Shown: in pieces, positions 18,589 through 27,395 of the stretch
How the letters are laid out: each line of letters begins with the position of its first letter
Numbering within the stretch: the first letter of the stretch is position 1
Origin: Burkholderia seminalis DSM 23518
GTDB lineage: Bacteria; Pseudomonadota; Gammaproteobacteria; Burkholderiales; Burkholderiaceae
Length of the DNA: 64,000 bases
Direction of reading: 5' to 3'
Assembly: GCF_902832885.1 (NCBI RefSeq)
Contig: NZ_CADFDK010000003.1
Coordinates: 62,001 to 126,000, forward strand
Position numbers and translations under genes: made by a program
Notes under the pieces: model-generated
What the model was told of the DNA's origin: nothing
Seen by the model: the letters and a program-made list of their open reading frames with translations, nothing else
Databases searched by the model: none

Positions 18589-20856
18589 TCAACCGTTCAT
18601 CAGCGCCACGATCTGCGCGGCGCCGAGCGCGCCGCGGTAAATGCGCAGGTCCTCGAGCAGGCCGTTGAAGGTCGAGACGGGGTACTGCGATTTGCCGAGC
18701 CAGTTATGCGTGAGACCGCCGAGCCGGAACGGCGCGAGAAACATGCCCGTGTTGCCGGCGACCGGCTTGCCGTTCATGTAAAGCGTCGCCGTCGGGCCGG
18801 CGAGCGTGACCGCCACGTGCACCCATTGCTTGTCCGGCATCGTCGGTGCGTCGACCATCTGGTCGCCGAACCCGTTCACCGCGATCGCGAAGCGCATCGA
18901 CTGATTGTCGGTGCGCCAGTCGGTACGCGGCATCAGCGTGACGTAGCTGCCGAAGCGGCCGCTCAGGTCGAGAATCGGCGCCCAGCTTTGCCCGCGGTCG
19001 TTCCAGTACACCCACACCGCGATCGTGAAATCCGCTACGTCGGACAGAATCTCGCCCGCCAGTTCGACGTACGCGCCGGCTCCGTTGAGCGACACCGCAT
19101 GGGTGCGGCGTCCCGGGGCCCATGTCGCCCCGTTCAGCGTGCCGTGGTGGCCGTTGCCCGACCGGTCGGCGGCCGTGAGGCCGCTGCCCTCATCGAACGT
19201 CAGGTGCGCGAGCAACAGCGTCGAGGTTGCCACCTTCACCTCGTTCGACGCGGCCGATTCGCCCGCCGGCGTTTGCGCCGTGACGACATAGAAGTACGTG
19301 CCGGGCCCGGGCGGCGTATCGGTGTGCGTCAGCCAATCGGTGACGCCGGTGCGGAGGGTGGTGTACGGCCCCCCGGCGATCGTCGCGCGCTTGACGTTGT
19401 AGCCGCTCGCATTGCTGCATCCCCACCAGGACAGCACGACCTTGTCCGCGCTTGCGTAGCCCGTGAGGCCGCTCGGCGTCGGGGCCGGCGTGCCCGGATC
19501 GCGCGTGCACGTGAGCGTGCCGTAGCCGAGCTGGTCGTAGCCGCCGCTGGCGCTGCCGTAGTTGCCGCCGCCGCCTTCCGGCGCAACGAATTCGGCAAAG
19601 CGTTGCGTGTAAGGTGCCGCGAGACCCTTTCGATTGATGTAATGGTTTGCCACCAGGGCCCAGCAAGGGCGGCCGCCGCCTTGCGAACCGGTCGCGAACG
19701 CCGTTTGCGTGACGTCCACGTTCCGGTAGGTGGCGAACGGCACGGGGAAGAACGAGCCGTCCGCCTGCTTGAGGTTCGACTTCGCCACGTATTCGGCGCC
19801 CGCCAGGAAGCGGTTGTTGTCGTAACCGTACAGATCGATGCCCTGATTCCACGCCATCTCGCAGATCGCGCCGGTCAGCGCGATGCCGAGCTGGGCATGG
19901 CCCTGGTCGCGGCCGGCTTCCTGCCATTGGCCGAGGTAACCGGGGTGTACGAAATACACGGCCATGCCGATACTGCCGTTGCCGGCGCCGTTCTTGAAGT
20001 ACGAGACGGCATCGTCGACGATATCCGCGTTGTCGCACAGTACGCCGATGGCCAGCATCGACGCGAGGTTGCACAGTTCCCAGTTGGCCCAGTAATGCGT
20101 GCGTTGGCGGTCGACAGGGCGGTGCAGGAACCCGTGGTTGATCGGATGGAAGACATCGAGCATCATCTTCTGAAACGCGGCGAGGCCGCTGGCACTCCAG
20201 CCGTCGTAACCGCGCATCATCTCGCCCACGTTCGCGAATTCGTAGCCGTAGATGCCGGCAGCCAACGCCACGTTGCTGTTGCCGCCGAGCGCCGTGAGCG
20301 TCGACGACCACCTGTCCAGGTACTCCACCGCCTTGTCGCCGTGACGCTTGTCACCCGATACCCGCCAGCACAGTGCATGGCCATAGGCGAAGGCGATGTC
20401 GCCGTAGAGGATCCAGTAGTTCTCGTTGCTCCCGCCGCGCCTGATCTCGGGCTGCGGGTTCGGGATGCTCGTCAGGCGGGTATGGAAGTTGGAGAGAAGC
20501 AGGTTCCAGCTGTCGATCCACGGGGAAGCATGTGCGCCGACCTTGGCGCGCATGCGTGCGAAATCCGCTTCGGTATGCAGTAGGCCGGGATGGGAAAAGG
20601 TGCGGATTCGAGCGGCGCCGGTCGATGGCGTACCGCCCTCGCTACCGTTCGATGCGGGCATGGTGCCCGACGACTGACCGCTACTGGCCGGCGCTGCGCG
20701 CACGCCCTCGGCAAACGCGTTTTCACTGTCTCCGCCACATCCTGCCAGAAGCGTTGCACTGAGTCCCATCAGGAAATGGCGCCGCGCAATGTTTTCGATG
20801 ATACCGAGCCCGGCGACTTCCTCCGATAAGGGTGTCGCCGTGTCCTTGTCTCTCAT
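18589..20856 (-). CDS. Alginate-lyase-domain lipoprotein with C-terminal LamG/concanavalin domain
   Basis: 755 residues from ATG 20856 behind AAAAGGAG. The N-terminal ARRHFLMGLSATLLAGC carries twin arginines (25-26) and a lipobox with Cys40, so Tat-type export and lipidation are likely. Then a Ser/Gly-rich linker, an (alpha/alpha)-barrel alginate-lyase region (about 80-440, with HYWANWELCNLASM), an FN3-like segment (about 465-560) and a laminin-G-like jelly roll (about 570-755, LTFDEGSGLTAADRSGNG). This suggests a surface or periplasmic polysaccharide lyase with a carbohydrate-binding tail, acting on alginate or another uronic-acid polymer. Stands alone, so its regulation is unknown. Confidence 0.85.
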   Translation of the reverse strand: MRDKDTATPLSEEVAGLGIIENIARRHFLMGLSATLLAGCGGDSENAFAEGVRAAPASSGQSSGTMPASNGSEGGTPSTGAARIRTFSHPGLLHTEADFARMRAKVGAHASPWIDSWNLLLSNFHTRLTSIPNPQPEIRRGGSNENYWILYGDIAFAYGHALCWRVSGDKRHGDKAVEYLDRWSSTLTALGGNSNVALAAGIYGYEFANVGEMMRGYDGWSASGLAAFQKMMLDVFHPINHGFLHRPVDRQRTHYWANWELCNLASMLAIGVLCDNADIVDDAVSYFKNGAGNGSIGMAVYFVHPGYLGQWQEAGRDQGHAQLGIALTGAICEMAWNQGIDLYGYDNNRFLAGAEYVAKSNLKQADGSFFPVPFATYRNVDVTQTAFATGSQGGGRPCWALVANHYINRKGLAAPYTQRFAEFVAPEGGGGNYGSASGGYDQLGYGTLTCTRDPGTPAPTPSGLTGYASADKVVLSWWGCSNASGYNVKRATIAGGPYTTLRTGVTDWLTHTDTPPGPGTYFYVVTAQTPAGESAASNEVKVATSTLLLAHLTFDEGSGLTAADRSGNGHHGTLNGATWAPGRRTHAVSLNGAGAYVELAGEILSDVADFTIAVWVYWNDRGQSWAPILDLSGRFGSYVTLMPRTDWRTDNQSMRFAIAVNGFGDQMVDAPTMPDKQWVHVAVTLAGPTATLYMNGKPVAGNTGMFLAPFRLGGLTHNWLGKSQYPVSTFNGLLEDLRIYRGALGAAQIVALMNG

Positions 20857-21323
20857 GTATGGACTCCTTTTCTTTTGATGTAATCGAATTGTTAGTGAAT
20901 GTACTAACTGTTCCGTATTTTGTTGTGAGCGGCTGGGTATTCTATCCAGCAGGGCAGGGGGGCGATCAAGAGGCAAATAACGAATTCACTGATGACATGT
21001 GTTTGTCATGTCGGCGACGTAGCGGCATCGAGACGCGCGGGGACGCCGTCGTGCGACGGTCATCGGACACTTGGGCATGGCACACGGGCGCGCGCATCCG
21101 GTATCGGCGACGGGTGGAATTCGAATGTGCGAAGGCTGCGATGAGGGCGGAGCTATCTTACTTGACGCGCGCGAGACATGACGTTGCGCCGTGGAAGGCC
21201 TTCTCCAAGGCATGAGATCCGCGTAGTCGTCGGCGGTTGCAGCGAGCGGCAATCTGGTGAACAGCCAGACCAGATAGCGATATGGCTCGACGCGGTGCAA
21301 GCGTGCGATGCTGCAAGGCTTGA
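20857..21323. other. Intergenic region between the lyase and exporter genes
   Basis: No supported gene. The part next to the lyase start (20870-20945) is AT-rich and is the likely promoter of that gene. An inverted repeat, ATGACA (20992-20997) and TGTCAT (21004-21009), lies about 140 bp upstream of the lyase start and could be an operator. The remainder, downstream of the exporter operon, shows no clear terminator. Confidence 0.5.
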
Positions 21324-22865
21324 CTACCTTCCACCGAGCGCAACATAAAGTGCCACCTGGTTGATAAGGGCCGCATAGCGGGAGCTTGCGAGTTCGGCAT
21401 CGGCGTTGCGGCTCGCCTGCTGCGCGTCGAGCAAGTTCTGCAGGGGAATTGAACCCGCCCGATATTGCCAGCCGATGCGTTGCTCGCGTTGTCGTGCTGC
21501 TTCGAGCGCATCGGCCCATTGCGTGATCTCGGCCTGATAGTCGGCACGCGCGGCAAGTGCGTTCTCTACGTCGCCGAGTGCCTGATAAAACGTCCTGGCG
21601 AATGCGACCGCCGCGGCATCATAGGCGGTTTGCGCCGAACCCACCTGCGCTTTCATCGTCCAGACGTTCAGAAACGGCGCCGCGACATCGGCTGCGAGCG
21701 TGCCGAGCGGGTTTTGCAGCAGATTGCGCAATGCGTCGCTCGCGGTACCGGCCGACCCCGTCAACGTGAGGTTAGGGTAGAAACTGGTCCGTACGGCATC
21801 CACCGTTGCGAGTGTGCTTCGCGTGCGCAACTCCGCCGCCATGACGTCTGGACGCCGAACGAGCACGGAAGCCGGCACACCCGCGGCGACGGCGGGCAAC
21901 GGGGTCGTCAGACGCGCCGAAGGTACGACGAAGACTTCGCCTGGTGGCTGACCCAGCAAGATCGCGAGCGCGTTTTCGGTTTGGGTTCGCTGCGCCAGTA
22001 GCGCATTGCGCGACGCGCGTTGCGACGCGAGCGATTGACGGGCGGCAAGCAGGTCCACTGCCGTAATCGCCCCCGACGCATACCGGACATTCGTCAATGC
22101 CTGCGTTTGCTCGCTGTAAAGAATCGATGCATCGCTCTGTTCGATCTGTTCCGCCAGCAGCGCGAGCAACCAATAGTCTTGGGCGACCAGGGATGCGACG
22201 GTCATCTTGACCGTCCGTTCATCCTGCTCGGTTGCCCGCGCCTCCCAGCGCGATGCATCGGTCGAACTCGACAGCGAACCCCATAGGTCGACGACATAGC
22301 TGGCCGATGCGAGAAGCGATTTCGAGTGCGACACCACGCGCGCACCACCCAGCGAATGAGAATTCGACAACGCCGCACTAGAGCTGATCAGGGGCAATTG
22401 GTTTGCGCGGGCGAGATCGACGGCAAATTGCGCCGCGCGCAGATTGACGACGGCGGTCTTGAGATCGTGATTGCCAGCCAACGCCCGCTCGATAAGCTGG
22501 CTCAGTTCGGGATCGCCGAACGCGTTCCACCACGGGTCGATACTCGCATCACCACCGGGGTTTGCTTCCGTGTCTGCCGGCGACAATCTGGACGCATCGG
22601 GAACGTCACTCCAGCTGTACGATGCTCCGACCGACACGGAAGCGGGTGTCTGCCCCACGGCAGCAGACTCTGTCTGCCAATGCCGGGGAATCGAGACCTC
22701 GGGCCGCGTCCATGTCGTGCGCGTCAACGTCCCGCATGCGGCGACGCCCAGCGACACGATCAACAAGGCGATCGTGCCGAATCGCGACATCGACCTGGAC
22801 GCTCGAGCCTGCCGTAGAGCCGTACGTATCAAAACAGCATGCAATGAATGAGGGAACTTGCTCAT
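21324..22865 (-). CDS. TolC-like outer-membrane factor lipoprotein (NodT/OprM family)
   Basis: 513 residues. Signal peptide ending in a lipobox (LIVSLGVAAC), then two outer-membrane efflux (OEP) repeats. Family blocks: DPWWNAFGDPELSQLIERALAGNHDLKTA, ELRTRSTLATVDAVRTSFYPNLTLTGSAG, LDAQQASRNADAELASSRYAALINQVALYVALGG. The ATG at 22865 overlaps the macB stop (ATGA), so exporter pump and outer-membrane duct are co-translated. Forms the outer-membrane channel of the MacAB-like tripartite system encoded just upstream. Confidence 0.92.
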   Translation of the reverse strand: MSKFPHSLHAVLIRTALRQARASRSMSRFGTIALLIVSLGVAACGTLTRTTWTRPEVSIPRHWQTESAAVGQTPASVSVGASYSWSDVPDASRLSPADTEANPGGDASIDPWWNAFGDPELSQLIERALAGNHDLKTAVVNLRAAQFAVDLARANQLPLISSSAALSNSHSLGGARVVSHSKSLLASASYVVDLWGSLSSSTDASRWEARATEQDERTVKMTVASLVAQDYWLLALLAEQIEQSDASILYSEQTQALTNVRYASGAITAVDLLAARQSLASQRASRNALLAQRTQTENALAILLGQPPGEVFVVPSARLTTPLPAVAAGVPASVLVRRPDVMAAELRTRSTLATVDAVRTSFYPNLTLTGSAGTASDALRNLLQNPLGTLAADVAAPFLNVWTMKAQVGSAQTAYDAAAVAFARTFYQALGDVENALAARADYQAEITQWADALEAARQREQRIGWQYRAGSIPLQNLLDAQQASRNADAELASSRYAALINQVALYVALGGR

Positions 22866-24856
22866 TCGCGGGCCAGTGCTTCTGCCGGGTTGAGGCGCGC
22901 GGCCTGACGCGCCGGGAAGTAGCCGAACACGACACCCACGAGCGCGGCACTGGCGAACGCAGTCACGATCGAGTCGAGCGACAGCACCATGTAGAAACGA
23001 CTATGAGGCTCGGAAAAAAACCGGATGACACCTAACGCGAGCGCCACACCGACCGCTCCACCGGCGACGCATAGCCAGACGGACTCGATAAGGAACTGGT
23101 CGCGAATATCGGATCGACGCGCGCCGATCGCCATGCGGATGCCGATTTCATGGGTGCGCTCCGTCACCGACACGAGCATGATGTTCATCACGCCGATGCC
23201 ACCGACAAGCAAGGAAATGCCCGCAATCGACGCAATAAAGAGTCGAAAGGTTTCGTTCGACGCCGTCGCGACCTGAAACAAGGCATCCGAATTGAAGGTC
23301 GTGAAATCGATGGCACCGTGGCGCATCTTCAGAACCTTGTTGATGCCGGCGAGCGCGGCGCTCGAAGGTACGCCGTCGGCGAGCCGGACGGTGACGCTCT
23401 GGAGATCGTACGATCCGGTCATACGCGACATGACCGAGGTGTACGGCATATAGAGCCCCAGCGTACCGGGTGCAAACGACATGGCGTTCGAACCCGCCAC
23501 GCCGATCACATGGCACGGCAGATTTCCGACGAGTACCACTTTCCCTATCGGCGAATCGGAGCCGAACAGCGTTTGCCGGGTCTTCTCATCGACGACGACG
23601 ACCGGAGCGTTCGATTCGACCAGCGACTCGTCGAAAGGCCGGCCTTCGATCATATGGATGCCGTGGACGCGAAAATAATCGGGCCCTGTGCCATGAACTG
23701 TCGCGGATACGTTTTTATTGCCCACGCGAATCGTTCCGGTGCTCGTCACTTCCGGCGTCACGCTATCAATGTAGCTTTGCGCCTGTAGCGCGTGCACGTC
23801 GCCGAGACTCAGCGTATGAATCGAGTTCGCACGCAAATCGCCGGCCATCCGTCCCGGATAGATGCTGATCGTATCCGTGCCAAACTGCCGTAAATGATCG
23901 ATGATTGCTCTGCGGCTTCCCTCGCCACGAGCGACCATGCAGGCAACTGACGCAATACCGGCAATAATGCCCAGCATCGTCAGGAATGAGCGCAGACGAT
24001 GGTTCGCCGCCGAGTGCATGGCAAGCCGGAATGCTTCGATGAGCCGGCCCAATGCAAGCGGCTGCGCATGCTTGCGCCGAAGCGAAACCGGAGGCTCGAC
24101 CGGTGACGCAGATTGCACATTGGCGGGCTTTTCCGGTTCCGTCGATTCCGGCCGCCTATCGCCGACGATGCGCCCGTCGCGAATCTCGATGATCCGGCGC
24201 GCATGCCGGGCGACGTCCATATCGTGCGTGACGATGATGATCGTATGGCCCTGCCCGTTGAGCTCGTGGAACAGCGCCATCAGTTCTTCGCCGCTCTGGC
24301 TGTCGAGTGCGCCTGTCGGTTCGTCGGCGAGAATGATGTCGCCGCCGTTGATCAAGGCTCGCGCGATGCTGACCCGCTGCTGTTGACCGCCAGAGAGCTG
24401 CATCGGCCGATGGCTGAGGCGGTCACCAAGACCCAAACGCTCGAGCAGCTTCGTTGCTCGTCCGCTTCTTTGTTCTGCGTCGAGGCCCGCATAGACGGCG
24501 GGTGCTTCGACGTTGGCGAGTGCGGTCAAATCGTTCAGCAACTGATAGCGCTGGAATACGAAGCCGAAATGCTCCCGACGCAACTGCGCGAGTGCGTCTG
24601 CATCGAGCGACTGCGTCTCGACTCCGGCGATCCGGTAAGTACCCGAGGTCGGCGTGTCGAGACAACCGAGGATATTCATCAAGGTCGATTTTCCCGAACC
24701 CGATGCGCCGACGACGGCCACCATCTCACCTCGTTCGATGCGCAGATCGATCTGGTGCAGGACGGTAACCGCCGCCTCGCCGGCTCCATAGGTGTGGCTC
24801 ACACCCTCGAGTTCGATCAGCGCCGGATTCGACGTCTGTGCGTGTGGCGTGGACAT
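22862..24856 (-). CDS. macB: MacB-like ABC exporter (ATPase-permease fusion)
   Basis: 664 residues from the ATG at 24856. N-terminal ATPase: Walker A GASGSGKST, signature LSGGQQQRVSIARAL, Walker B ILADEPTGALD, H-loop VTHD. Then a linker, one membrane helix (RLRSFLTMLGIIAGIASV), a large periplasmic MacB_PCD domain (about 310-510) and three C-terminal helices with FtsX motifs (LVGGIGVMNIMLVSVTERTHEIGIRMAIGARR). This is the standard mechanotransmission ABC exporter of the inner membrane. Flanked by macA 4 nt away and an outer-membrane factor overlapping by 4 nt, making a complete tripartite pump. Cargo could be a macrolide, lipopeptide, siderophore or small peptide. Confidence 0.92.
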   Translation of the reverse strand: MSTPHAQTSNPALIELEGVSHTYGAGEAAVTVLHQIDLRIERGEMVAVVGASGSGKSTLMNILGCLDTPTSGTYRIAGVETQSLDADALAQLRREHFGFVFQRYQLLNDLTALANVEAPAVYAGLDAEQRSGRATKLLERLGLGDRLSHRPMQLSGGQQQRVSIARALINGGDIILADEPTGALDSQSGEELMALFHELNGQGHTIIIVTHDMDVARHARRIIEIRDGRIVGDRRPESTEPEKPANVQSASPVEPPVSLRRKHAQPLALGRLIEAFRLAMHSAANHRLRSFLTMLGIIAGIASVACMVARGEGSRRAIIDHLRQFGTDTISIYPGRMAGDLRANSIHTLSLGDVHALQAQSYIDSVTPEVTSTGTIRVGNKNVSATVHGTGPDYFRVHGIHMIEGRPFDESLVESNAPVVVVDEKTRQTLFGSDSPIGKVVLVGNLPCHVIGVAGSNAMSFAPGTLGLYMPYTSVMSRMTGSYDLQSVTVRLADGVPSSAALAGINKVLKMRHGAIDFTTFNSDALFQVATASNETFRLFIASIAGISLLVGGIGVMNIMLVSVTERTHEIGIRMAIGARRSDIRDQFLIESVWLCVAGGAVGVALALGVIRFFSEPHSRFYMVLSLDSIVTAFASAALVGVVFGYFPARQAARLNPAEALARE

Positions 24857-24860
24857 TCCG

Positions 24861-26042
24861 TTACCCCGCCATGCCGTATGGATCACGCGGCCCTGCGCCG
24901 GAAGACTGTCCGACGACGACACGATCTCCCGCCCCAAGGCCGCTGACGATCTGCACAACGGTGTCGTTGGCAATGCCAGTCCGTACTATCCGGCTCGTGA
25001 CGTTGCCGTTGGCCGCCAGCACCCGCACCGTCGCGCGCCCGTCGCGTGGCGGTGCAGTCAGTGCAGCGACCGGCAGGACCGCCACGTGTCGCGCACGCGC
25101 AAGCACGACCGACACCTGTGCCGTCATCGAAATGCGAAGTCGATGATCGGGATTCGGCATATCGAGCCGGCCGATGTAATAGATGGCCGTATTCGTCGCC
25201 GACGAAGTTGTCGTGGGACTGGTGGTCGTGTCGGTCATGATCGAGTCCGGCGCGGGCTCGATGGCTTTCAGCGTGGTTTCATATCGACGCGACGGGTCGC
25301 CGAGAATCGTGAAATAGGCGGGCAGGCCAGGCCTGAGCCGCACCACGTCGGCCTCCGAGATTTGCGCCTTGACCTGGATCGTGTCGAGGCGCGCGATCTT
25401 CACCAGATTCGGCGTCGTCTGATTGGCGTTGACGGTTTGGCCCTCTACCGCGAGCACGGCGACGACTTCTCCGTCGCTCGGGGCAACAATGCGCGTGTAG
25501 CCAAGCGTGACGCGCGCAGTGTCCACATTGACCTGCGCTACCTTCATCTGGGCATGACTCGTTTCGACGTTTGCGCGAGCCACGTCGAAGGCTGCCTGTG
25601 TCGTTTCCAAATCGGCATGCGACCCGGCGTCATGTTCAGCCAGTTCCTTCTGCCGTCGCAGCGCGAGCCTGGCCTGGACAAGCGACGCCTCGCTCGAATG
25701 CACTGCGGCCACCGCGCTTTGCAATTGGGCCCGAGCCGTGTCCAATGCGTAGATCTGTGGCTGCGAGTCGATTTCCGCGATCAGCTGACCTTTCCTGACA
25801 TGGTCGCCGAGCGTCACGTGCATCGACTTGATCTGGCCGTTGACCTGCGCGCCGACGCTAACGAGATCCGCTGCGCGGATCGTACCCACGGCCTCGACGG
25901 TCGATTCGATGTCCTGATACGAAACCTGGGCGGTAACGTATTGAATATTTGGCTTGTCGTGCCGTGTATATCTGAAGGCGACGGCCACCACTATTGAAAT
26001 GGCCAAACCTAAGGTGACGTACTGGATAACCTTTTTTCTCAC
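24861..26042 (-). CDS. macA: MacA-like periplasmic adaptor (membrane fusion protein)
   Basis: 393 residues from a GTG at 26042; the nearby ATG at 26049 is out of frame. One N-terminal membrane anchor (VTLGLAISIVVAVAF), a lipoyl/barrel-sandwich domain split by a coiled-coil hairpin (about 90-190), and beta-barrel and membrane-proximal domains. Motifs EAVGTIRAADLVSVGAQVNGQIKSMHVTLGDHVRKGQLIAEID and TRIVAPSDGEVV are typical of MacA. Insertions rich in Thr/Ser (TDTTTSPTTTSSATNT) lie in the barrel. It links MacB to the outer-membrane factor. First large gene of the exporter operon, with a tiny ORF 15 nt upstream. Confidence 0.9.
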   Translation of the reverse strand: MRKKVIQYVTLGLAISIVVAVAFRYTRHDKPNIQYVTAQVSYQDIESTVEAVGTIRAADLVSVGAQVNGQIKSMHVTLGDHVRKGQLIAEIDSQPQIYALDTARAQLQSAVAAVHSSEASLVQARLALRRQKELAEHDAGSHADLETTQAAFDVARANVETSHAQMKVAQVNVDTARVTLGYTRIVAPSDGEVVAVLAVEGQTVNANQTTPNLVKIARLDTIQVKAQISEADVVRLRPGLPAYFTILGDPSRRYETTLKAIEPAPDSIMTDTTTSPTTTSSATNTAIYYIGRLDMPNPDHRLRISMTAQVSVVLARARHVAVLPVAALTAPPRDGRATVRVLAANGNVTSRIVRTGIANDTVVQIVSGLGAGDRVVVGQSSGAGPRDPYGMAG

Positions 26043-26057
26043 GACACATGCGCCTTC

Positions 26058-26123
26058 TTATCCGAAGTCCCAGCTTGCCTCGCTGGATGACGCGTTGCGC
26101 ATATACGCGCTAAACGACATCAT
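26058..26123 (-). CDS. Possible 21-residue peptide upstream of macA
   Basis: Read leftwards, ATG ATG at 26123/26120 opens a 21-codon frame ending in TAA 15 nt before the macA GTG. The product starts MMSFSAYMRN and ends SSEASWDFG, with serines and aromatic residues at the C-terminal end. The ribosome site (GCTGAG) is weak. It could be a leader peptide coupling macA translation, a secreted peptide carried by the pump, or chance. No family recognised and no modification enzyme is nearby. Listed because of its position only. Confidence 0.25.
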   Translation of the reverse strand: MMSFSAYMRNASSSEASWDFG

Positions 26124-26136
26124 GTCGATGGCCGAC

Positions 26137-26379
26137 TCAGCTTCTTGTTTGCTTGTTGATTCTGGTTGATGTCACAGAATAACCGGAGCCAATTGGAATA
26201 TTTTTGCTTTCTCGTTCTAGAATACCTTCCAACCTGTCCAGCAACCTTTTCGTAAACCCCCGCTCGAAAATACATGCCCACGGCCCAACCCGGGACAGTT
26301 CGGCTTGGAAACCTTCAGGCGTATCGCTTGCTTTTTTTAACTCCAAAGCGTCTCGATATCGATCGGCAAGAATTTGCAA
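26137..26379 (-). CDS. Small hypothetical protein upstream of macA
   Basis: 80 residues from a TTG at 26379, with a stop codon two codons earlier closing the frame. It begins MQILADRYRDALELKKAS and looks largely helical and charged, with a single Trp/Cys pair in the middle (GPWACIFERG). No signal peptide, no membrane segment and no family recognised. The frame lies in the AT-rich stretch, ends 14 nt before the tiny 21-codon frame and could be the remains of a longer gene. Low confidence that it is translated. Confidence 0.3.
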   Translation of the reverse strand: MQILADRYRDALELKKASDTPEGFQAELSRVGPWACIFERGFTKRLLDRLEGILERESKNIPIGSGYSVTSTRINKQTRS

Positions 26380-26475
26380 AAATCACGATTTTTTTGAAAA
26401 AAAATTCCAGATTATTTCGGCGAAAATTACAGAATAGGAAGTGCGCGTGCACATGGCTTACCAAATATTATTAGA

Positions 26476-26691
26476 ATGAGGTTTCCAGTGAAATCCACAA
26501 ACATCCGTCCTGCGGAACGCCGAGTATGCAGTATTTTGTTGGGATTTCATGCATCCATTTTCACTGCAGTGGACATCCACTTATTTTTCCATACGCCAAA
26601 TTGGCAGTTCGAAACGTTCGTCACGATATTTACGCTCACTTACAGTGTTATCGCCTTTGCTTACTATTTAATAAATAAATATCGGCAGTGA
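26476..26691 (+). CDS. Small predicted membrane protein, unknown
   Basis: 71 residues from ATG 26476, with no good ribosome site. Basic N terminus (KSTNIRPAERR) followed by two hydrophobic segments (about 18-37 and 46-66) separated by a short polar loop containing His, Asn and Trp. Base composition is well below the window average in G+C, unlike most genes here, which hints at foreign origin. No family recognised. It may be a genuine small membrane gene or a chance frame in AT-rich DNA. Confidence 0.35.
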   Translation: MRFPVKSTNIRPAERRVCSILLGFHASIFTAVDIHLFFHTPNWQFETFVTIFTLTYSVIAFAYYLINKYRQ

Positions 26692-26722
26692 TGAATGCGA
26701 AACAGCGGGCCACGGATTTCAA

Positions 26723-27275
26723 TTGCCCCATCCAATGGATGCGGCATTTTTAATGCCTGAAAATGATTGCGACGCGTTTGCTGCGGCGTATGACACCGGC
26801 AACGAAGTGAATGCTTGGAATGCCTTCAATGAACGACCAGCGATTCTTTCGATGGCCGGCGATGTAGCCAATCTTCGCGTGCTCGATGCGGGGTGTGGCG
26901 GTGGAGCGCATGCGGCGGCACTCGTTGAACAAGGTGCGAACCTCACCGGCATAGACGCACGCGTGGGGCTGTCGGACATCGTTCGGATCCGCCTGAAAGG
27001 GTGTGTGTCGTTGATCCTGGCAAACCTGAATGAGCCGCTACCACTTGCCGGAGAGGACCTGGAAAAGATCGCGAACCACGCGTTTTTCCTCGGGCCGCCA
27101 TGGGCATTTCCATTTCGACGGCGACGCATTCCATCTGTTCGCCAGGGTGCTGACAACGCATGATTTGCAGCTGGAAATCGCCCCCGTCAAGGTGATCGAC
27201 GAAGTCGCGAAGCGTCTGGAGCGGTACTGCAGGGCTACCTGATCTTATCGAAACCCTCCTCTCTATGTCTTCGAT
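26723..27275 (+). pseudogene. Decayed SAM-dependent methyltransferase
   Basis: The first ~100 residues, from the TTG at 26723 or ATG 26735, match the start of class I methyltransferases: FAAAYDTGNEVNAWNAFNERPAILS, then motif I LRVLDAGCGGGAHAAALVEQGANLTGIDA. After LNEPLPLA the frame loses similarity and stops at 27163. Another frame then picks up family-like C-terminal sequence (DAFHLFARVLTTHDLQLEIAPVKVIDEVAKR), and a third supplies GYLILSKPSS near 27245-27275. At least two frameshifts and an internal loss, including the post-I motifs, are needed to explain this. Not expected to be functional. Confidence 0.65.
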
Positions 27276-27395
27276 TTTGACGCGCGAGCTTGCCGACCAA
27301 TTCGCCGGCCTGGCGCCGCGGAGGAGTCGCGACGACGGCCCGCAAGTCAGTGAGGCACGGCCGATTGAGATCGAACTAGCAAACAGGAACCTGAA

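Noticed and set aside
26058-26123. A darobactin-like or lasso-like peptide cluster based on the tiny frame and the MacAB-type pump
   Set aside because: No radical-SAM, cyclase, protease or other modification enzyme is nearby and the core residues do not match a known precursor pattern.
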